Assembly (NCBI RefSeq): GCF_000721075.1
Contig: NZ_JOEQ01000004.1
Span: 186,001-250,000, forward strand
Source of the DNA: Streptosporangium amethystogenes
GTDB taxonomy: Bacteria > Actinomycetota > Actinomycetes > Streptosporangiales > Streptosporangiaceae
Length of the DNA: 64,000 nt
Direction: 5' to 3'
Shown: one piece after another, positions 16,008-28,264 of the stretch
Layout: each line of letters begins with the position of its first letter
How positions within the stretch are numbered: the stretch's first letter is position 1
Program-made: the position numbers and the translations under genes
Notes under the pieces: generated by a model
Told to the model about the DNA's origin: nothing
The model's input: only the letters and a program-made list of their open reading frames with translations
Database searches by the model: none

Positions 16008-19000
16008 CTATGGGCGGGGCGGCAGCGCGGGGCGGCGACGGGACGGCCGGGTGGAGGCGTCGGGCGGGGTCGCCGCCGGGCGCTCGTCCAGTGCGGCCAG
16101 CACGAGCCGTACCGCCTCCTCGATCTGCGGATCCCTGCCCGCCGCCCAGTCGTCAGGGCTGATGTCGATCTCGACGTCCGGATCGACGCCGTAGTTCTCC
16201 ACACCCCAGCCGAGCTTCTCGAACCAGAAGGAGTACCTGGGCACGGTGATGTGCGACCCGTCGACCAGCCGGTGGCTGCCCTCGATGCCGATGACGCCAC
16301 CCCAGGTACGGGTGCCCACCACCGGCCCGAGCTTGTAGATCTTGAAGGCCGCGGTGACGATGTCGCCGTCGGATCCGGCGCTCTGGTTGGTGATCGCGAC
16401 CAGCGGGCCGCGCGGCGCGTCCTCGGGGTAGGTGATCGGCTTCATGCCCCTGGGCAGGTCCCAGCCGATGACCCGGCGGATCAGCCTCTCGATGACCAGC
16501 TCGGAGGTGTGGCCGCCTCGATTGCCCCGTACGTCCACCACCAGCCCCTCGAAGGTCATCTCCCTGCGCAGGTCGCGGTGGAACTGCGCCCAGCCCTCGG
16601 CGACCATGTCCGGGATGTGCAGGTAGCCGAGGCGGCCGCCGCCGAGCTCCCTGACCCGCGCCCGGCGCCCGGACACCCAGTGCTGGTAACGCAGGCGCCT
16701 GTCGTCGCCGAGCGGCGTGACGACCACCCTCCGGCCACCACCCAGGGTCAGCTCGACCGGCTTGTCCGCGGCGCCGACCAGCAGCCGGGCCGGCCCTTCC
16801 GGTGGCACCGGGCGGCCGTCGACCGCGAGCAGTGCCTCTCCCTCCTTGACCGCCGCCCCGGGCCCGGCCAGCGGCGAGCGGGCGTGCACGTCGGAGGACT
16901 CGGCGGGCAGCACCGCGTCCACCTGCCAGCGGCCATCGGCCCCCCTGGAGAGATCGGCACCGAGCAGGCCGACCGGCTCCGAGGCCGGGTAACCCCAGGC
17001 CGCCGCGTCGACATAGGCGTGCGAGCTGCCCAGCTCCCCCACGACCTCCCAGAGCAGGTCGGCGAAGTCGTCGGCGGTGGCGACGCGGTCCACCAGCGGC
17101 CGGTACTCCTCCAGCACGGCCTCCCAATCGACGTCGGCCATGTCCTCGACCCAGAAGTCGGCGCGCATCCGGCGGCCCGCCTGGGCGTAGGCGTGCCGGC
17201 GCAGGGCCTGGGGATCTCCGGTGATCCGAATCCTGGACAGGTCGATGGTCGTCTCGTCGCCGTTCTTGGCGCCCGGCTTGCCACCGGCCGGCCGGACCGT
17301 GAGCGTGCCCTTGTCGCTGACGACGAGCTGCGTGCCGTCACCGCTCACCCGGTACCAGTCGAGCTTGTCGACCACCTCCTCCCACTTGCGCTTGTCCAGG
17401 TCGTAACGGTCCAGTGCCGCCCGGGGCGCCTCACTCCCCACCTCGTCCCTGTCCTCACCGAGTTCCCCCGCCAGCGGCTCGCGCAGCCAGACGAACCCGC
17501 CCTTGACCGCCCGCAGGTTCGAATACCGTCCCTCGGGGACCGGCACCCGCACGATCCTGGTGGAGATGCCGTCCAGGTCCACGGTGATCGCGGCCTCGTC
17601 CCGCTTGTCGTCGTCGCCGGAGTCGGCGACGGGCCGCCCCGCGGAGCTGGGCGCGAACGGGGACGGCGTGGAGGCGGCCAGCGGCACCAGATAGGGCCGG
17701 TAACCGAGCGGGAAGGACATGTCGAAGGAGTGCGCGTCATAGATCGGGTCGAAGCCACGACGCGACAGGAACGCCAGGTGGTCCCCGGCGAACGCGGGCG
17801 AGATGTCGGCGAACCTGCCATCGGTGACATCGGTCACCACCCGGTCGGCCACCCTGGCCAGCCTGATCCTGCGCAGATGCTCGCTGTCCGGGTGTGACCA
17901 GGCCAGCCAGCCCGAGTCCGGCGACCAGGCGAGACCCTGGATCTCACCGTGGGCCCTCGCCAGCTCCACCACCTCGCCGGAGGCCACGTCCACCAGGAGC
18001 AGCCGCCCGTCCCTGGCGCTCACCGCGATCACGTTCCCGTCGGGTGCGACGGCCAGGTTCCCGACCTCGCCCAGCTTGCCCGCGGCGATCCTGCGACTCT
18101 CTCCACCCCCTGCGGGGACGATCTCCAGTCCCTGGGTCTCGCCGTCGTCGAAGACCCACACCACCCGGTCGTCACCGAGAAGGCGGGGCCGCCCCGCCGA
18201 CAGGCCGGTGCTGAGCTGCCGTGCCGGGCCGTCCCGATGGGTCACCCAGTGCACCGTCCCGGCGACCTCCACCACGCTGGCCCGCCCGGTGGCGTCCACG
18301 GCCAGGTCGTGCAGCCTCCTGCCCGCGTTGACCTGGTAGGGCTGCCGCCCCCGCAGCGGGGAGCCGAGCGTGACGTCGAGCTTGCGGGCCTCGGCGTCAA
18401 GGTCGTCCAGGAGGTAGAGGTCACCGGCGTTCTGGTAGACGATCCGCCTTCCGTCGGTGGTGGCGTTCCTGGCGTAGAAGGCCTCGTGGTCGGTGTGCCG
18501 GCGCAGGCCGGTGCCGTCCAGCTCACAGGAGTAGAGGTTACCGATGCCCTCGTGGTCGGAGAGGAAGGCGAGCCGTCCCCCGATGAGCATCGGATCGGCC
18601 AGCTGGCTGTTCAGATCGGTCAGGATCCGAGTGAAGTCCCCCTCTCCCCGCCGCACCCACAGCCGGCCCGCCGTACCGCCCCGGTAGCGTTTCCAGGCCG
18701 CCGGATCGCGGAAGAGCGCCCCGGTGAGAAGTGCCACCGCGTCTTCCGTGACCGAGAGGTCGTTGACCGGACCGTACGGCAGCCGCTCGACTCCGTCGCC
18801 AAGCGCGTAGGCCCAGGTCTGCCAGAGGAACGGCTGGCCGGTCGCGCTGATCGCGAGGACCTCTCCCTCCGGTGTCCAGCCGCGCGCGCGGGTCCGCGCG
18901 CTCCCCCAGTAGGTCAGCCGCTCGGCGGATCCGGAGTCCAGATCCGCCAGGTAGATCTCGGGGGCGCCGTCGCGAACGCTGGTCCAGGCGACCTTGGTGC

Positions 19001-19160
19001 CGTCAGGTGAGAGGTGGGGGTGGCTCGCGGGAGCCCGGTCCGCGGAGAGGCGCCACGCCCGGCCGCCATCCGCCGGAGCCACCCAGACGTCGTCGTCCGC
19101 GACGAACGTCAGTGTCTCGTGGGAGAGGTGTGGGAATCGCAGGTAGAAACCAGAAACCAT
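16008..19160 (-). CDS. Tricorn protease homologue (S41 family peptidase)
   Basis: This 1,050-residue cytosolic protease would cut proteasome or protease products into short peptides. Two beta-propeller regions fill about residues 1-640, with repeated SPDG/ATPDG-like blades. A linker, a PDZ domain (about 740-830) and the S41 core follow. Catalytic elements are visible: Ser-His in LGSSHAYVD (about 713), Ser-Asp in NQSAGSDGD (about 928) and Glu in VENYGVDPDVE (about 988). Length is close to archaeal tricorn (1,071). The ATG at 19160 has no ribosome site but TATGAT lies 6 nt upstream, so the message may be leaderless. Extension further upstream only mirrors cobO. Confidence 0.9.
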   Translation of the reverse strand: MVSGFYLRFPHLSHETLTFVADDDVWVAPADGGRAWRLSADRAPASHPHLSPDGTKVAWTSVRDGAPEIYLADLDSGSAERLTYWGSARTRARGWTPEGEVLAISATGQPFLWQTWAYALGDGVERLPYGPVNDLSVTEDAVALLTGALFRDPAAWKRYRGGTAGRLWVRRGEGDFTRILTDLNSQLADPMLIGGRLAFLSDHEGIGNLYSCELDGTGLRRHTDHEAFYARNATTDGRRIVYQNAGDLYLLDDLDAEARKLDVTLGSPLRGRQPYQVNAGRRLHDLAVDATGRASVVEVAGTVHWVTHRDGPARQLSTGLSAGRPRLLGDDRVVWVFDDGETQGLEIVPAGGGESRRIAAGKLGEVGNLAVAPDGNVIAVSARDGRLLLVDVASGEVVELARAHGEIQGLAWSPDSGWLAWSHPDSEHLRRIRLARVADRVVTDVTDGRFADISPAFAGDHLAFLSRRGFDPIYDAHSFDMSFPLGYRPYLVPLAASTPSPFAPSSAGRPVADSGDDDKRDEAAITVDLDGISTRIVRVPVPEGRYSNLRAVKGGFVWLREPLAGELGEDRDEVGSEAPRAALDRYDLDKRKWEEVVDKLDWYRVSGDGTQLVVSDKGTLTVRPAGGKPGAKNGDETTIDLSRIRITGDPQALRRHAYAQAGRRMRADFWVEDMADVDWEAVLEEYRPLVDRVATADDFADLLWEVVGELGSSHAYVDAAAWGYPASEPVGLLGADLSRGADGRWQVDAVLPAESSDVHARSPLAGPGAAVKEGEALLAVDGRPVPPEGPARLLVGAADKPVELTLGGGRRVVVTPLGDDRRLRYQHWVSGRRARVRELGGGRLGYLHIPDMVAEGWAQFHRDLRREMTFEGLVVDVRGNRGGHTSELVIERLIRRVIGWDLPRGMKPITYPEDAPRGPLVAITNQSAGSDGDIVTAAFKIYKLGPVVGTRTWGGVIGIEGSHRLVDGSHITVPRYSFWFEKLGWGVENYGVDPDVEIDISPDDWAAGRDPQIEEAVRLVLAALDERPAATPPDASTRPSRRRPALPPRP

Positions 19161-19194
19161 TAACAAATCATATTGTCGACTATCAGGTGAATCA

Positions 19195-19219
19195 GGGGCA
19201 ATTTTGCCCCCGATAGGCT
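19195..19219. promoter_or_regulatory. Palindrome and -10 between divergent tricorn and cobO genes
   Basis: GGGGCAATTTTGCCCC (19195-19210, 7-bp arms) is followed on the plus strand by TAGGCT (19214-19219), a typical actinobacterial -10 placed 7 nt before the cobO ATG. cobO is therefore probably leaderless, and the palindrome sits about 17-32 bp upstream of its transcription start, in the -35 area and between both promoters. Confidence 0.5.
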
Positions 19220-19226
19220 GGACGGC

Positions 19227-19817
19227 ATGACGCGAGCTGACAGAGACAACCCGGTAGTGCTCTCCAAGATCTACACCCGTACCGGAGACGACGGCACGAC
19301 CGCGCTCGGCGACATGAGCCGTACCCGCAAGACCGACCCTCGCCTGGCCGCCTACGCGGACGTCGAGGAGGCCAACGCGGCGATCGGGGTGGCACTGGCC
19401 ACGGGTTCCCTGGAGGCGGACGTCACCGCCGTCCTCACCCGGATCCAGAACGAGCTGTTCGACGTCGGAGCCGACCTCTGCACCCCGGTCACGGAGAACC
19501 CCGAGTTCCCGCCGCTGCGAGTCGAGCCCTCCTACATCGAATGGCTTGAGGCGCGCTGTGACGAGTTCAACGAGCGCCTCAAGCCGCTGCGCAGCTTCAT
19601 CCTGCCTGGCGGCACCCCGGCCGTGTCCTGGCTGCACGTCGCCAGGACCGTGGTCCGGCGGGCCGAGCGGACCGTCTGGTCGGCGCTGGAGGCCCACGAC
19701 GACGTCAACCCGCTGACCGCGAAGTACCTCAACCGGCTGAGCGACCTGATGTTCATCCTCTGCCGGGTGGCCGCCGCCGGCGACGAGATCCTCTGGAAGC
19801 CCGGCGGCACCCGCTGA
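19227..19817 (+). CDS. Cob(I)alamin adenosyltransferase, PduO type
   Basis: This 196-residue enzyme transfers adenosyl from ATP to cob(I)alamin, making the cofactor for methylmalonyl-CoA mutase. It has the ATP-binding IYTRTGDDGTTAL at about residues 15-27, VVRRAERTVW near 147 and YLNRLSDLMFIL near 171, all PduO hallmarks. Its job fits the MeaB and epimerase genes at the left end of the window. A stem-loop ends the gene. Confidence 0.93.
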   Translation: MTRADRDNPVVLSKIYTRTGDDGTTALGDMSRTRKTDPRLAAYADVEEANAAIGVALATGSLEADVTAVLTRIQNELFDVGADLCTPVTENPEFPPLRVEPSYIEWLEARCDEFNERLKPLRSFILPGGTPAVSWLHVARTVVRRAERTVWSALEAHDDVNPLTAKYLNRLSDLMFILCRVAAAGDEILWKPGGTR

Positions 19818-19825
19818 GCCGACCC

Positions 19826-19841
19826 GCCTGAAAGATCAGGC
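19826..19841. terminator. Short bidirectional terminator
   Basis: GCCTGA-AAGA-TCAGGC forms a 6-bp stem with a 4-nt loop in the 18-bp gap between convergent cobO and DUF2550. One arm includes the stop codon of the latter. Confidence 0.55.
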
Positions 19842-20249
19842 TACGTCGAGGTGGGCGCTGGGCGGGGCCGACTCCAGCCAGGCGACGAAACCGGTCAGCG
19901 CCCGGTATCCCATGGCGAGTTCGAAGGTGCGCTGCCCGTTGCGGCACTCCAGCGCCGTCACGCCCTCGATGAAGCCGAAGAACTCACCGGGCCCGACCCT
20001 GCGACGGCTGGAAACGACAAGGCCGCGCCTCACGATAACGTGGCGCGGCCTTAGAAGCAGTCCTAGGAGCGGGATCCAGTTGAGGTGGCCGTCGGCATAG
20101 CGGGCCACCCCGACTCGCCAGCCTCGCTTCCCTGGCAGAAGGCGCAGACAACACAGCACCGATCCCCGGAAGCGGGTCAGGACGAGCGCCCGGAGGGCCA
20201 GGAGGGCGACGAGCAGCCCCACCACGATGAGTACGTCCAGCACCATCAT
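19836..20249 (-). CDS. DUF2550 membrane protein
   Basis: This 137-residue protein has an N-terminal membrane helix (residues 4-24), then a cytosolic basic domain with WRVGVARYADGHLNWIPLL and GPGEFFGFIEG, the hallmarks of DUF2550. It is always found beside atpC in actinobacteria as far as I recall, and here it follows atpC by 44 bp as the last gene of the operon. The function is unknown. Confidence 0.85.
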   Translation of the reverse strand: MMVLDVLIVVGLLVALLALRALVLTRFRGSVLCCLRLLPGKRGWRVGVARYADGHLNWIPLLGLLLRPRHVIVRRGLVVSSRRRVGPGEFFGFIEGVTALECRNGQRTFELAMGYRALTGFVAWLESAPPSAHLDVA

Positions 20250-20293
20250 GTCTGCCCGCCCCCCAACAAACCCTTACCGCTGAGAAGCCGAAT

Positions 20294-20713
20294 TTATCCG
20301 ACTTCTTCTCCGGCCGCGCGCAGCCGGGCCCTGGCACGCTTGGCCTCGGCGGCGGCCTCCACGGCCGCGTCCGCGCCTTCCTGACCGGACTCGACCGAGG
20401 CCTGAGCCCGCTCCAGCGCGCTCCTGGCCCGGGCGATGTCGATCTCGGAACCAAGCTCGGCGATCTCGGCCAGGATCGACACCTCGTCGTCGGCCACCGA
20501 GAGGAACCCTCCGTGGACGGCGGCGACGAGATCGGCTTCGCCGTCACCTCGCTTGATCTTCAGCAGCCCGCCCTCGACGAGAACGCCGAGCACGGGTGCG
20601 TGTTTAGGCATGATACCGATCTCGCCGTCGACGGTCTTGGCAATCACCATGTCGGCCTCGCCGGACCAGATCTCCCGCTCCGGGGAGACGACGCCTACTC
20701 GCAGCTTCGCCAC
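20294..20713 (-). CDS. atpC: ATP synthase epsilon subunit
   Basis: This 139-residue F1 subunit of the central stalk has an N-terminal beta barrel (LRVGVVSPEREIWSGEADMV, GEIGIMPKHAPVL) and a C-terminal helical pair (ARARSALERAQASV) with an Ala/Arg-rich end. It follows atpD by 68 nt. Confidence 0.95.
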   Translation of the reverse strand: MAKLRVGVVSPEREIWSGEADMVIAKTVDGEIGIMPKHAPVLGVLVEGGLLKIKRGDGEADLVAAVHGGFLSVADDEVSILAEIAELGSEIDIARARSALERAQASVESGQEGADAAVEAAAEAKRARARLRAAGEEVG

Positions 20714-20781
20714 TTTCTCTCCAGTTCCTTATCGAACCAGGTGCCGGTACGACCGCGTGACCGTACCGGCACCGAAGGCGA

Positions 20782-23113
<2,332 letters not shown>

Positions 23114-23116
23114 CGG

Positions 23117-24766
23117 CTACTTCTTCTCAGCCGTGCGGACGCGCTTGGTGATCTTTTCCTGGCCGACCGCTTCGGCGCCGAGTGCCTCGACCGGCTCCTC
23201 GTTGACCAGCAGCTCGCCCGCGGAGGTCTCGAAGGTCTTCTTGAACGCGGTGACGACGTCCTTGAGAGCGGTGACCGTGTCCTCGGACAGGGCCTTGGTC
23301 TCGCGGATGCTGTCGAAGATGCCCTTCTTCTCCCGGCCGATGTAGTCCAGGAAGTCCGCCTCGAAACGGCGGATGTCCTCGACCGGGACCTCGTCGAGCT
23401 CACCGGTGGTGCCGGCCCAGATGGAGACGACCTCGTGCTCGACCGGGAAGGGACTGTACTGCGGCTGCTTGAGCAGCTCGACCAGGCGCTGACCGCGCTC
23501 CAGCTGAGCCTTGGACGCCGCGTCCAGGTCGGAGGCGAAGGAGGCGAAGGCCTCCAGGTCACGGTACTGGGAGAGCGACAGGCGCAGCGTGCCGGCGACC
23601 GACTTCATCGCCTTGGTCTGGGCCGAGCCGCCGACTCGGGAGACCGAGACACCGACGTTGATGGCGGGGCGGACACCGGCGTTGAACAGGTCCGTCTCCA
23701 GGAAGACCTGGCCGTCGGTGATGGAGATGACGTTGGTCGGGATGAACGCCGAGACGTCGTTGCCCTTCGTCTCGATGATCGGCAGACCGGTCATCGAGCC
23801 GGAACCCATCTCCTTCGACAGCTTCGCGCAGCGCTCCAGGAGGCGGGAGTGCAGGTAGAAGACGTCACCGGGGTAGGCCTCACGGCCCGGCGGACGACGG
23901 AGCAGCAGGGAGACCGCGCGGTAGGCGTCGGCCTGCTTGGTCAGGTCGTCGAAGACGATGAGAACGTGCTTGCCCTGGTACATCCAGTGCTGACCGATGG
24001 CCGAACCGGTGTAGGGGGCGAGGTACTTGTAACCGGCCGGGTCGGACGCCGGAGAGGCGACGATGGTGGTGTACTCCAGCGCGCCCGCCTCCTCAAGGCG
24101 AGCCTTGACCTGGGCGATCGTGGAGCCCTTCTGGCCGACCGCGACGTAGACGCAGCGGACCTGCTTCTCCGGGTCGCCGGAGAGCCAGTTCTCCCGCTGG
24201 TTCAGGATGGTGTCCACGGCGATCGCGGTCTTGCCGGTGCCGCGGTCACCGATGATCAGCTGACGCTGGCCACGGCCGATCGCGGTCATCGCGTCGATCG
24301 CCTTGATGCCGGTGGCGAGGGGCTCCTTAACCGGCTGGCGCTGCACGACGGAAGGCGCCTGAACCTCAAGGGGACGAACACCCTCGGACTCGATGGCACC
24401 CTTGCCGTCCAGCGGGATGCCCAGCGGGTCGACCACTCGGCCGAGGAAGCCGTCGCCGACCGGCACGGACAGGACCTCGCCCGTCCGGCGGACCGACTGG
24501 CCCTCCTCGATCTTGCTGAAGTCGCCCAGAACAACGACACCGATCTCCCGGACGTCCAGGTTCAGTGCCAGGCCACGCGTGCCGTCCTCGAACTCAAGCA
24601 GCTCGTTCGCCATCGCCGAGGGAAGGCCGGAGACATGGGCGATACCGTCGCCGCAGTCGACGACGGTCCCGATCTCCTCACGCGCGGCGCCTTCCGGCTC
24701 GTACGCCTGGACGAAGCGCTCAAGTGCGTCCCGGATCTCGTCCGGCCGGATCGTAAGCTCCGCCAT
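23117..24766 (-). CDS. atpA: ATP synthase alpha subunit
   Basis: This 549-residue non-catalytic nucleotide-binding F1 subunit has the P-loop GDRGTGKTA at about residues 170-178 and the arginine-finger region [18 protein letters not shown]. The C-terminus extends about 35 residues beyond E. coli AtpA, ending with a Lys/Arg-rich tail, a feature of actinobacterial alpha subunits that in mycobacteria limits ATP hydrolysis. Transferring that role here is inference. Confidence 0.97.
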   Translation of the reverse strand: MAELTIRPDEIRDALERFVQAYEPEGAAREEIGTVVDCGDGIAHVSGLPSAMANELLEFEDGTRGLALNLDVREIGVVVLGDFSKIEEGQSVRRTGEVLSVPVGDGFLGRVVDPLGIPLDGKGAIESEGVRPLEVQAPSVVQRQPVKEPLATGIKAIDAMTAIGRGQRQLIIGDRGTGKTAIAVDTILNQRENWLSGDPEKQVRCVYVAVGQKGSTIAQVKARLEEAGALEYTTIVASPASDPAGYKYLAPYTGSAIGQHWMYQGKHVLIVFDDLTKQADAYRAVSLLLRRPPGREAYPGDVFYLHSRLLERCAKLSKEMGSGSMTGLPIIETKGNDVSAFIPTNVISITDGQVFLETDLFNAGVRPAINVGVSVSRVGGSAQTKAMKSVAGTLRLSLSQYRDLEAFASFASDLDAASKAQLERGQRLVELLKQPQYSPFPVEHEVVSIWAGTTGELDEVPVEDIRRFEADFLDYIGREKKGIFDSIRETKALSEDTVTALKDVVTAFKKTFETSAGELLVNEEPVEALGAEAVGQEKITKRVRTAEKK

Positions 24767-24789
24767 CTCTCTTCAGTCTCCCTATTCGC

Positions 24790-25599
24790 CTAGCCGGCCA
24801 ACCGGCGGCGGACTTCTTCGATTCGTCCCGCGATGGTGGTGTCGATGAGATCGTCCCCGATGTGCACCGAGAACCCTCCCAGCACCCGCGGATCCACCTC
24901 GACGTTCAGATGAACGTCGCGGCCGTACGAGGTGCGCAGCCACGTGGCGAGACGCTGCTTCTGCTCCTCTGAGAGCACGATGGCGCTGCGCACCACCGCG
25001 ACGAGGCGCTGCCGCTGGGCGGCGACCAGCTTTCCGAACTCCTCAAGCCCACTGTCCAGGCTACGTCCTCGTGGGTGTACCACGAGCTGCGTGACCAGGC
25101 GGAGAGTGGTGGGGGCGACCTTGTCGGCGAGCAGGGAGCCCAGCAGCTCCCGCTTGGCCTGCTCCGGTGCCGCCGTGGAGGTCAGGGTCCGGTGCAGTTC
25201 CAGGTTCGAGGCGACGATGCGCCCGAACCTGAACAGCTCGTCCTCGACGTCGTCGAGTCTGCCCTGCGCCTCGGCCTCCGCGGAGGCCGCGATGACACCC
25301 AGACGCTCAAGGGAGTCGGCCAGGTCGCCGGAGCGGGCCCACCGCGCGGACACGGCCGCGACGACCGTCTCCAGCGCGGCGTCGCTGATCTTGCCTTCCA
25401 ACAGCACCCGGACGATCTGCGCCTTCTGGGCCGCGGGACGGGCGGGGTCGGAAAGGTTGCGGCGGAGCCCGTGTTCGCGGTCGAACAGGGCGGCGACCGA
25501 GAAAAGCTCGTCGGCCAGCGTGCCGAGGTCCGCGCTTCCCGCGACGGCGTTGAAACGCTCTTCGACCTCGGCCAGCGAGGCCCTGCTCAGGCCCCTCAT
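24790..25599 (-). CDS. atpH: ATP synthase delta subunit
   Basis: This 269-residue peripheral-stalk subunit ends with the conserved GGFSVHIGDDLIDTTIAGRIEEVRR. It is about 90 residues longer than E. coli AtpH (177) because of an N-terminal extension, as in other high-GC Gram-positives. It is not the mycobacterial b-delta fusion, since a separate atpF with a membrane anchor is present. Confidence 0.93.
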   Translation of the reverse strand: MRGLSRASLAEVEERFNAVAGSADLGTLADELFSVAALFDREHGLRRNLSDPARPAAQKAQIVRVLLEGKISDAALETVVAAVSARWARSGDLADSLERLGVIAASAEAEAQGRLDDVEDELFRFGRIVASNLELHRTLTSTAAPEQAKRELLGSLLADKVAPTTLRLVTQLVVHPRGRSLDSGLEEFGKLVAAQRQRLVAVVRSAIVLSEEQKQRLATWLRTSYGRDVHLNVEVDPRVLGGFSVHIGDDLIDTTIAGRIEEVRRRLAG

Positions 25600-25645
25600 C
25601 AGCCGCTCACCGACACTCGCGCGTCACGCCTGGTTCGCCGTGTCA

Positions 25646-26194
25646 TCAGCGGACCGCCGCGTTGCTCGACTCGAGCTCCTCAAGGAACCTGTCGACGGTA
25701 CGACGCTGGCGCGCCTCGTCCTCCAGGGACTCGCCGACGATACGGCCGGCCAGCTCGATCGACAGGCGGCCGAGCTCCGTGCGGAGCTGGGCGAACGCCT
25801 GCTGGCGATCGGCCTCGATCTGCAGGTGCGCGGCCTCGACCAGGCGGCGGGCCTCGGCCTGTGCCTCCTCGCGGAGCTCCACCTTGATCTGCGCACCCTG
25901 CTCACGAGCGTCCTCACGCAGCCGCGAGGCTTCGTGACGGGCTTCGGAGAGCTGGTCCTTGTACTGCTTGAGCAGCGCCTGGGCCTCGGCCTGCGCGTCC
26001 TCGGCTCGCTTGATGCCGCCCTCGATCGCGTCGGTCCGCTCGACCAGGGTCTTCTGGATGCGCGGGGTGAGGATCTTACCGACGACGAAGAGGACGAAGA
26101 AGAAGGCGAAGCCGCCGACGACAAGCTCGTAGGTGTGCGGGATGAGGGGGTTAGCCCCCTCCTCCGCTGCCAGGAGCGAAGCTGCCTGAATCAT
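25646..26194 (-). CDS. atpF: ATP synthase b subunit
   Basis: This 182-residue peripheral-stalk protein has one membrane helix (about residues 23-43, ELVVGGFAFFFVLFVVGKIL), then a long charged helix rich in Ala/Glu/Arg (about 60-165) that dimerises and reaches F1. Standard length and position between atpE and atpH. Confidence 0.95.
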   Translation of the reverse strand: MIQAASLLAAEEGANPLIPHTYELVVGGFAFFFVLFVVGKILTPRIQKTLVERTDAIEGGIKRAEDAQAEAQALLKQYKDQLSEARHEASRLREDAREQGAQIKVELREEAQAEARRLVEAAHLQIEADRQQAFAQLRTELGRLSIELAGRIVGESLEDEARQRRTVDRFLEELESSNAAVR

Positions 26195-26227
26195 TTGTGC
26201 AGCCTTCCGTCAGAGGTTTTCTGCGTC

Positions 26228-26476
<249 letters not shown>

Positions 26477-26533
26477 TTACAGGTCGGCCGGTGAAGGCTC
26501 ACCGGTCTGGATATTCGAGGGAGGTCTGTGCGT

Positions 26534-27325
26534 CTAGTGGTCGGCGTGGAGCGAGTTGCCGATGTACATCGCGGCGAGCATCGCGAAGAGGAACGCCTGC
26601 AGGAACTGGATGAACATCTCGAAGCCCGTCATCGCGATCGTCATGACCACGCCGACCACGCCGAGCGGGGCGCCCAGCGGGGTGAGCTTCTCGAAGAGGA
26701 ACCAGAAGCCGACGAGGCTGAAGAAGGCCAGGATGATGTGGCCGGCGAACATGTTGGCGAACAGTCGCACCGCGTGCGTGAAAGGCGCGATGATCATGTT
26801 GGAGAGGAGCTCGATCGGGGCCAGCAGCACGTAGATCGGCTTGGGCAGCCCCGGGGGGAACATCATGTTCTTGAAGTAGCCGATCACACCCTGGTGCTTG
26901 ACACCCAGGTAGATCTTCAGGACGTAGACACTGAGGGCGAGCACGATCGGGAAGGCGATGTGCGAGGCGACCGGGAACTGCAGCACCGGGATGACGCCCA
27001 TCAGGTTCCAGACCCAGACCAGGAAGAACATGCTGAGCAGCAGGCCCATCCACCGGTCGGCGTCCTTGCCGAGGAACGGCCGGGCGACCTGGTCACGGAC
27101 GAACATGTAGCCCATCTCACCGACGTTCTGCACGCCTCGCGGCACCAGCTTCGGGTTGCCGAAGGCCGACCAGCAGAAGCCGATGACGATGACCGAGCTC
27201 AACAGGGCCAGCAGCACTGGCTTCGTGAACCAGGCGACGCCCGAGATGATCGGGGCGGCGTCGAAGAGTTCGAGTCCCGGAGGCTTGAACTCGTCCCCGG
27301 GAGCGAGGAGCGTCAGCGTGCTCAC
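26534..27325 (-). CDS. atpB: ATP synthase a subunit
   Basis: This 263-residue Fo stator subunit has about five to six membrane helices. The essential arginine lies in HAVRLFANMFAGH. The GTG start at 27325 is within the usual N-terminal region (FKPPGLELFDAAP). It is followed by atpE after 72 bp. Confidence 0.95.
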   Translation of the reverse strand: MSTLTLLAPGDEFKPPGLELFDAAPIISGVAWFTKPVLLALLSSVIVIGFCWSAFGNPKLVPRGVQNVGEMGYMFVRDQVARPFLGKDADRWMGLLLSMFFLVWVWNLMGVIPVLQFPVASHIAFPIVLALSVYVLKIYLGVKHQGVIGYFKNMMFPPGLPKPIYVLLAPIELLSNMIIAPFTHAVRLFANMFAGHIILAFFSLVGFWFLFEKLTPLGAPLGVVGVVMTIAMTGFEMFIQFLQAFLFAMLAAMYIGNSLHADH

Positions 27326-27392
27326 GCGGCGTTCCCTTCAGCGTGGTAGTTGATCGAAATTGCTTCGTCAGCGAAGCGACCGCCGCCGAAGG

Positions 27393-27617
27393 CTAGCGAC
27401 CGTACTTCCGGTAGACCAGGTAGACGGATAGAGCGACCCCGAGGATCAATCCGATCGGGGTGAAGGCGACCACGCCAGTCCACTCGGACAGCAACCAGCC
27501 CGCACCGCCGTACAGGATCATCCCAGAGAGGAGATAGCTGGGGATCGACCAGGCGGCGTTGGCGAAGTCGCGGCCGTCGTCTTCGGGCCGGATTTTCTTT
27601 TCGCTCATCGCGGGCAT
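27393..27617 (-). CDS. AtpZ/AtpI-superfamily small membrane protein
   Basis: This 74-residue protein has a charged N-terminus (EKKIRPEDDGRDFANAAWSIPSYLLSGM) and two membrane helices (about residues 27-45 and 50-67), ending VYRKYGR. This is the pattern of the putative F1Fo ATPase accessory subunit AtpZ. It lies between the AtpI-like gene and atpB. The ATG at 27617 or one three codons later could be used; neither has a strong ribosome site. Confidence 0.7.
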   Translation of the reverse strand: MPAMSEKKIRPEDDGRDFANAAWSIPSYLLSGMILYGGAGWLLSEWTGVVAFTPIGLILGVALSVYLVYRKYGR

Positions 27618-27686
27618 GACGATAGCAGTCGCGGTGAGGACTAGTCATATCGGGCAGGGTCACGGCCGCCAGCGAGATGATACGCC

Positions 27687-28118
27687 TCATCGTGGATCGC
27701 CCTGACCTGGAATCGGGGCATCGGGGTCGACGTAGAGCATTTTAAGCTTCATGAAGCCGCGCATCTCACCGATCGTCCAGGCGATCGTGCACGCGATGGC
27801 CGCCCAGCCGAAGCCCTTGGGCTCGAACGCGGTGGCGTCCTCGAAGGTCTTGAGCAGAGCCATGATCACGAGAATCTTCACCGCGTAGCTCAGCACCGCG
27901 GCGGTCATCATCATCATGGGCGACACACGGCTCGCGTACGAGACGGCCACGATGCCGAGGGTGAAGAAGACACAGACCACCACGGTCCCGATCGCGGCGC
28001 CGAGCGCCCCCTTTGCTCCGGCCAGCAACGCCGCGACGAGGATCACGACCAGCCCCACCAGCACCGTGGGTATCGCAGCCCCCTTCAGAAGGCGCACGTC
28101 GTTGGCGAGCATCGGCAC
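27687..28118 (-). CDS. atpI: ATP synthase protein I-like membrane protein
   Basis: This 143-residue protein has four membrane helices (about residues 13-33, 38-58, 68-90 and 103-118), with a Met-rich stretch SPMMMMTAAV. It sits at the head of the atp operon, where actinobacteria encode AtpI, thought to help c-ring assembly. The 146-bp gap upstream to the WecA gene should hold the operon promoter, which I could not fix with confidence. Confidence 0.75.
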   Translation of the reverse strand: MPMLANDVRLLKGAAIPTVLVGLVVILVAALLAGAKGALGAAIGTVVVCVFFTLGIVAVSYASRVSPMMMMTAAVLSYAVKILVIMALLKTFEDATAFEPKGFGWAAIACTIAWTIGEMRGFMKLKMLYVDPDAPIPGQGDPR

Positions 28119-28264
28119 TCCAAGTGACTGTTATCAAGCGAGCGATTGCTACCTTGCAGGTCTAGGCAGGTTCACCGTCTGCTAGTGAAAGCTATCACAA
28201 GCTCATGGAAGAGCGCCTTTACCTGCCGTTTCAAGTAAACGATCAAGGGGATGACGAAAGCGCC

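Noticed and set aside
15783..17897. 704-codon plus-strand frame across the STAS leader and tricorn gene
   Set aside because: It crosses a terminator and runs antisense to conserved protease domains, with no domain of its own.
19161..19697. N-terminal extension of the tricorn homologue
   Set aside because: It is antisense to cobO. The propeller domain begins naturally at the ATG at 19160.
28119..28264. Riboswitch upstream of the atp operon
   Set aside because: AT-richer than its surroundings, but I could not fold it into a known class or find a convincing stem.
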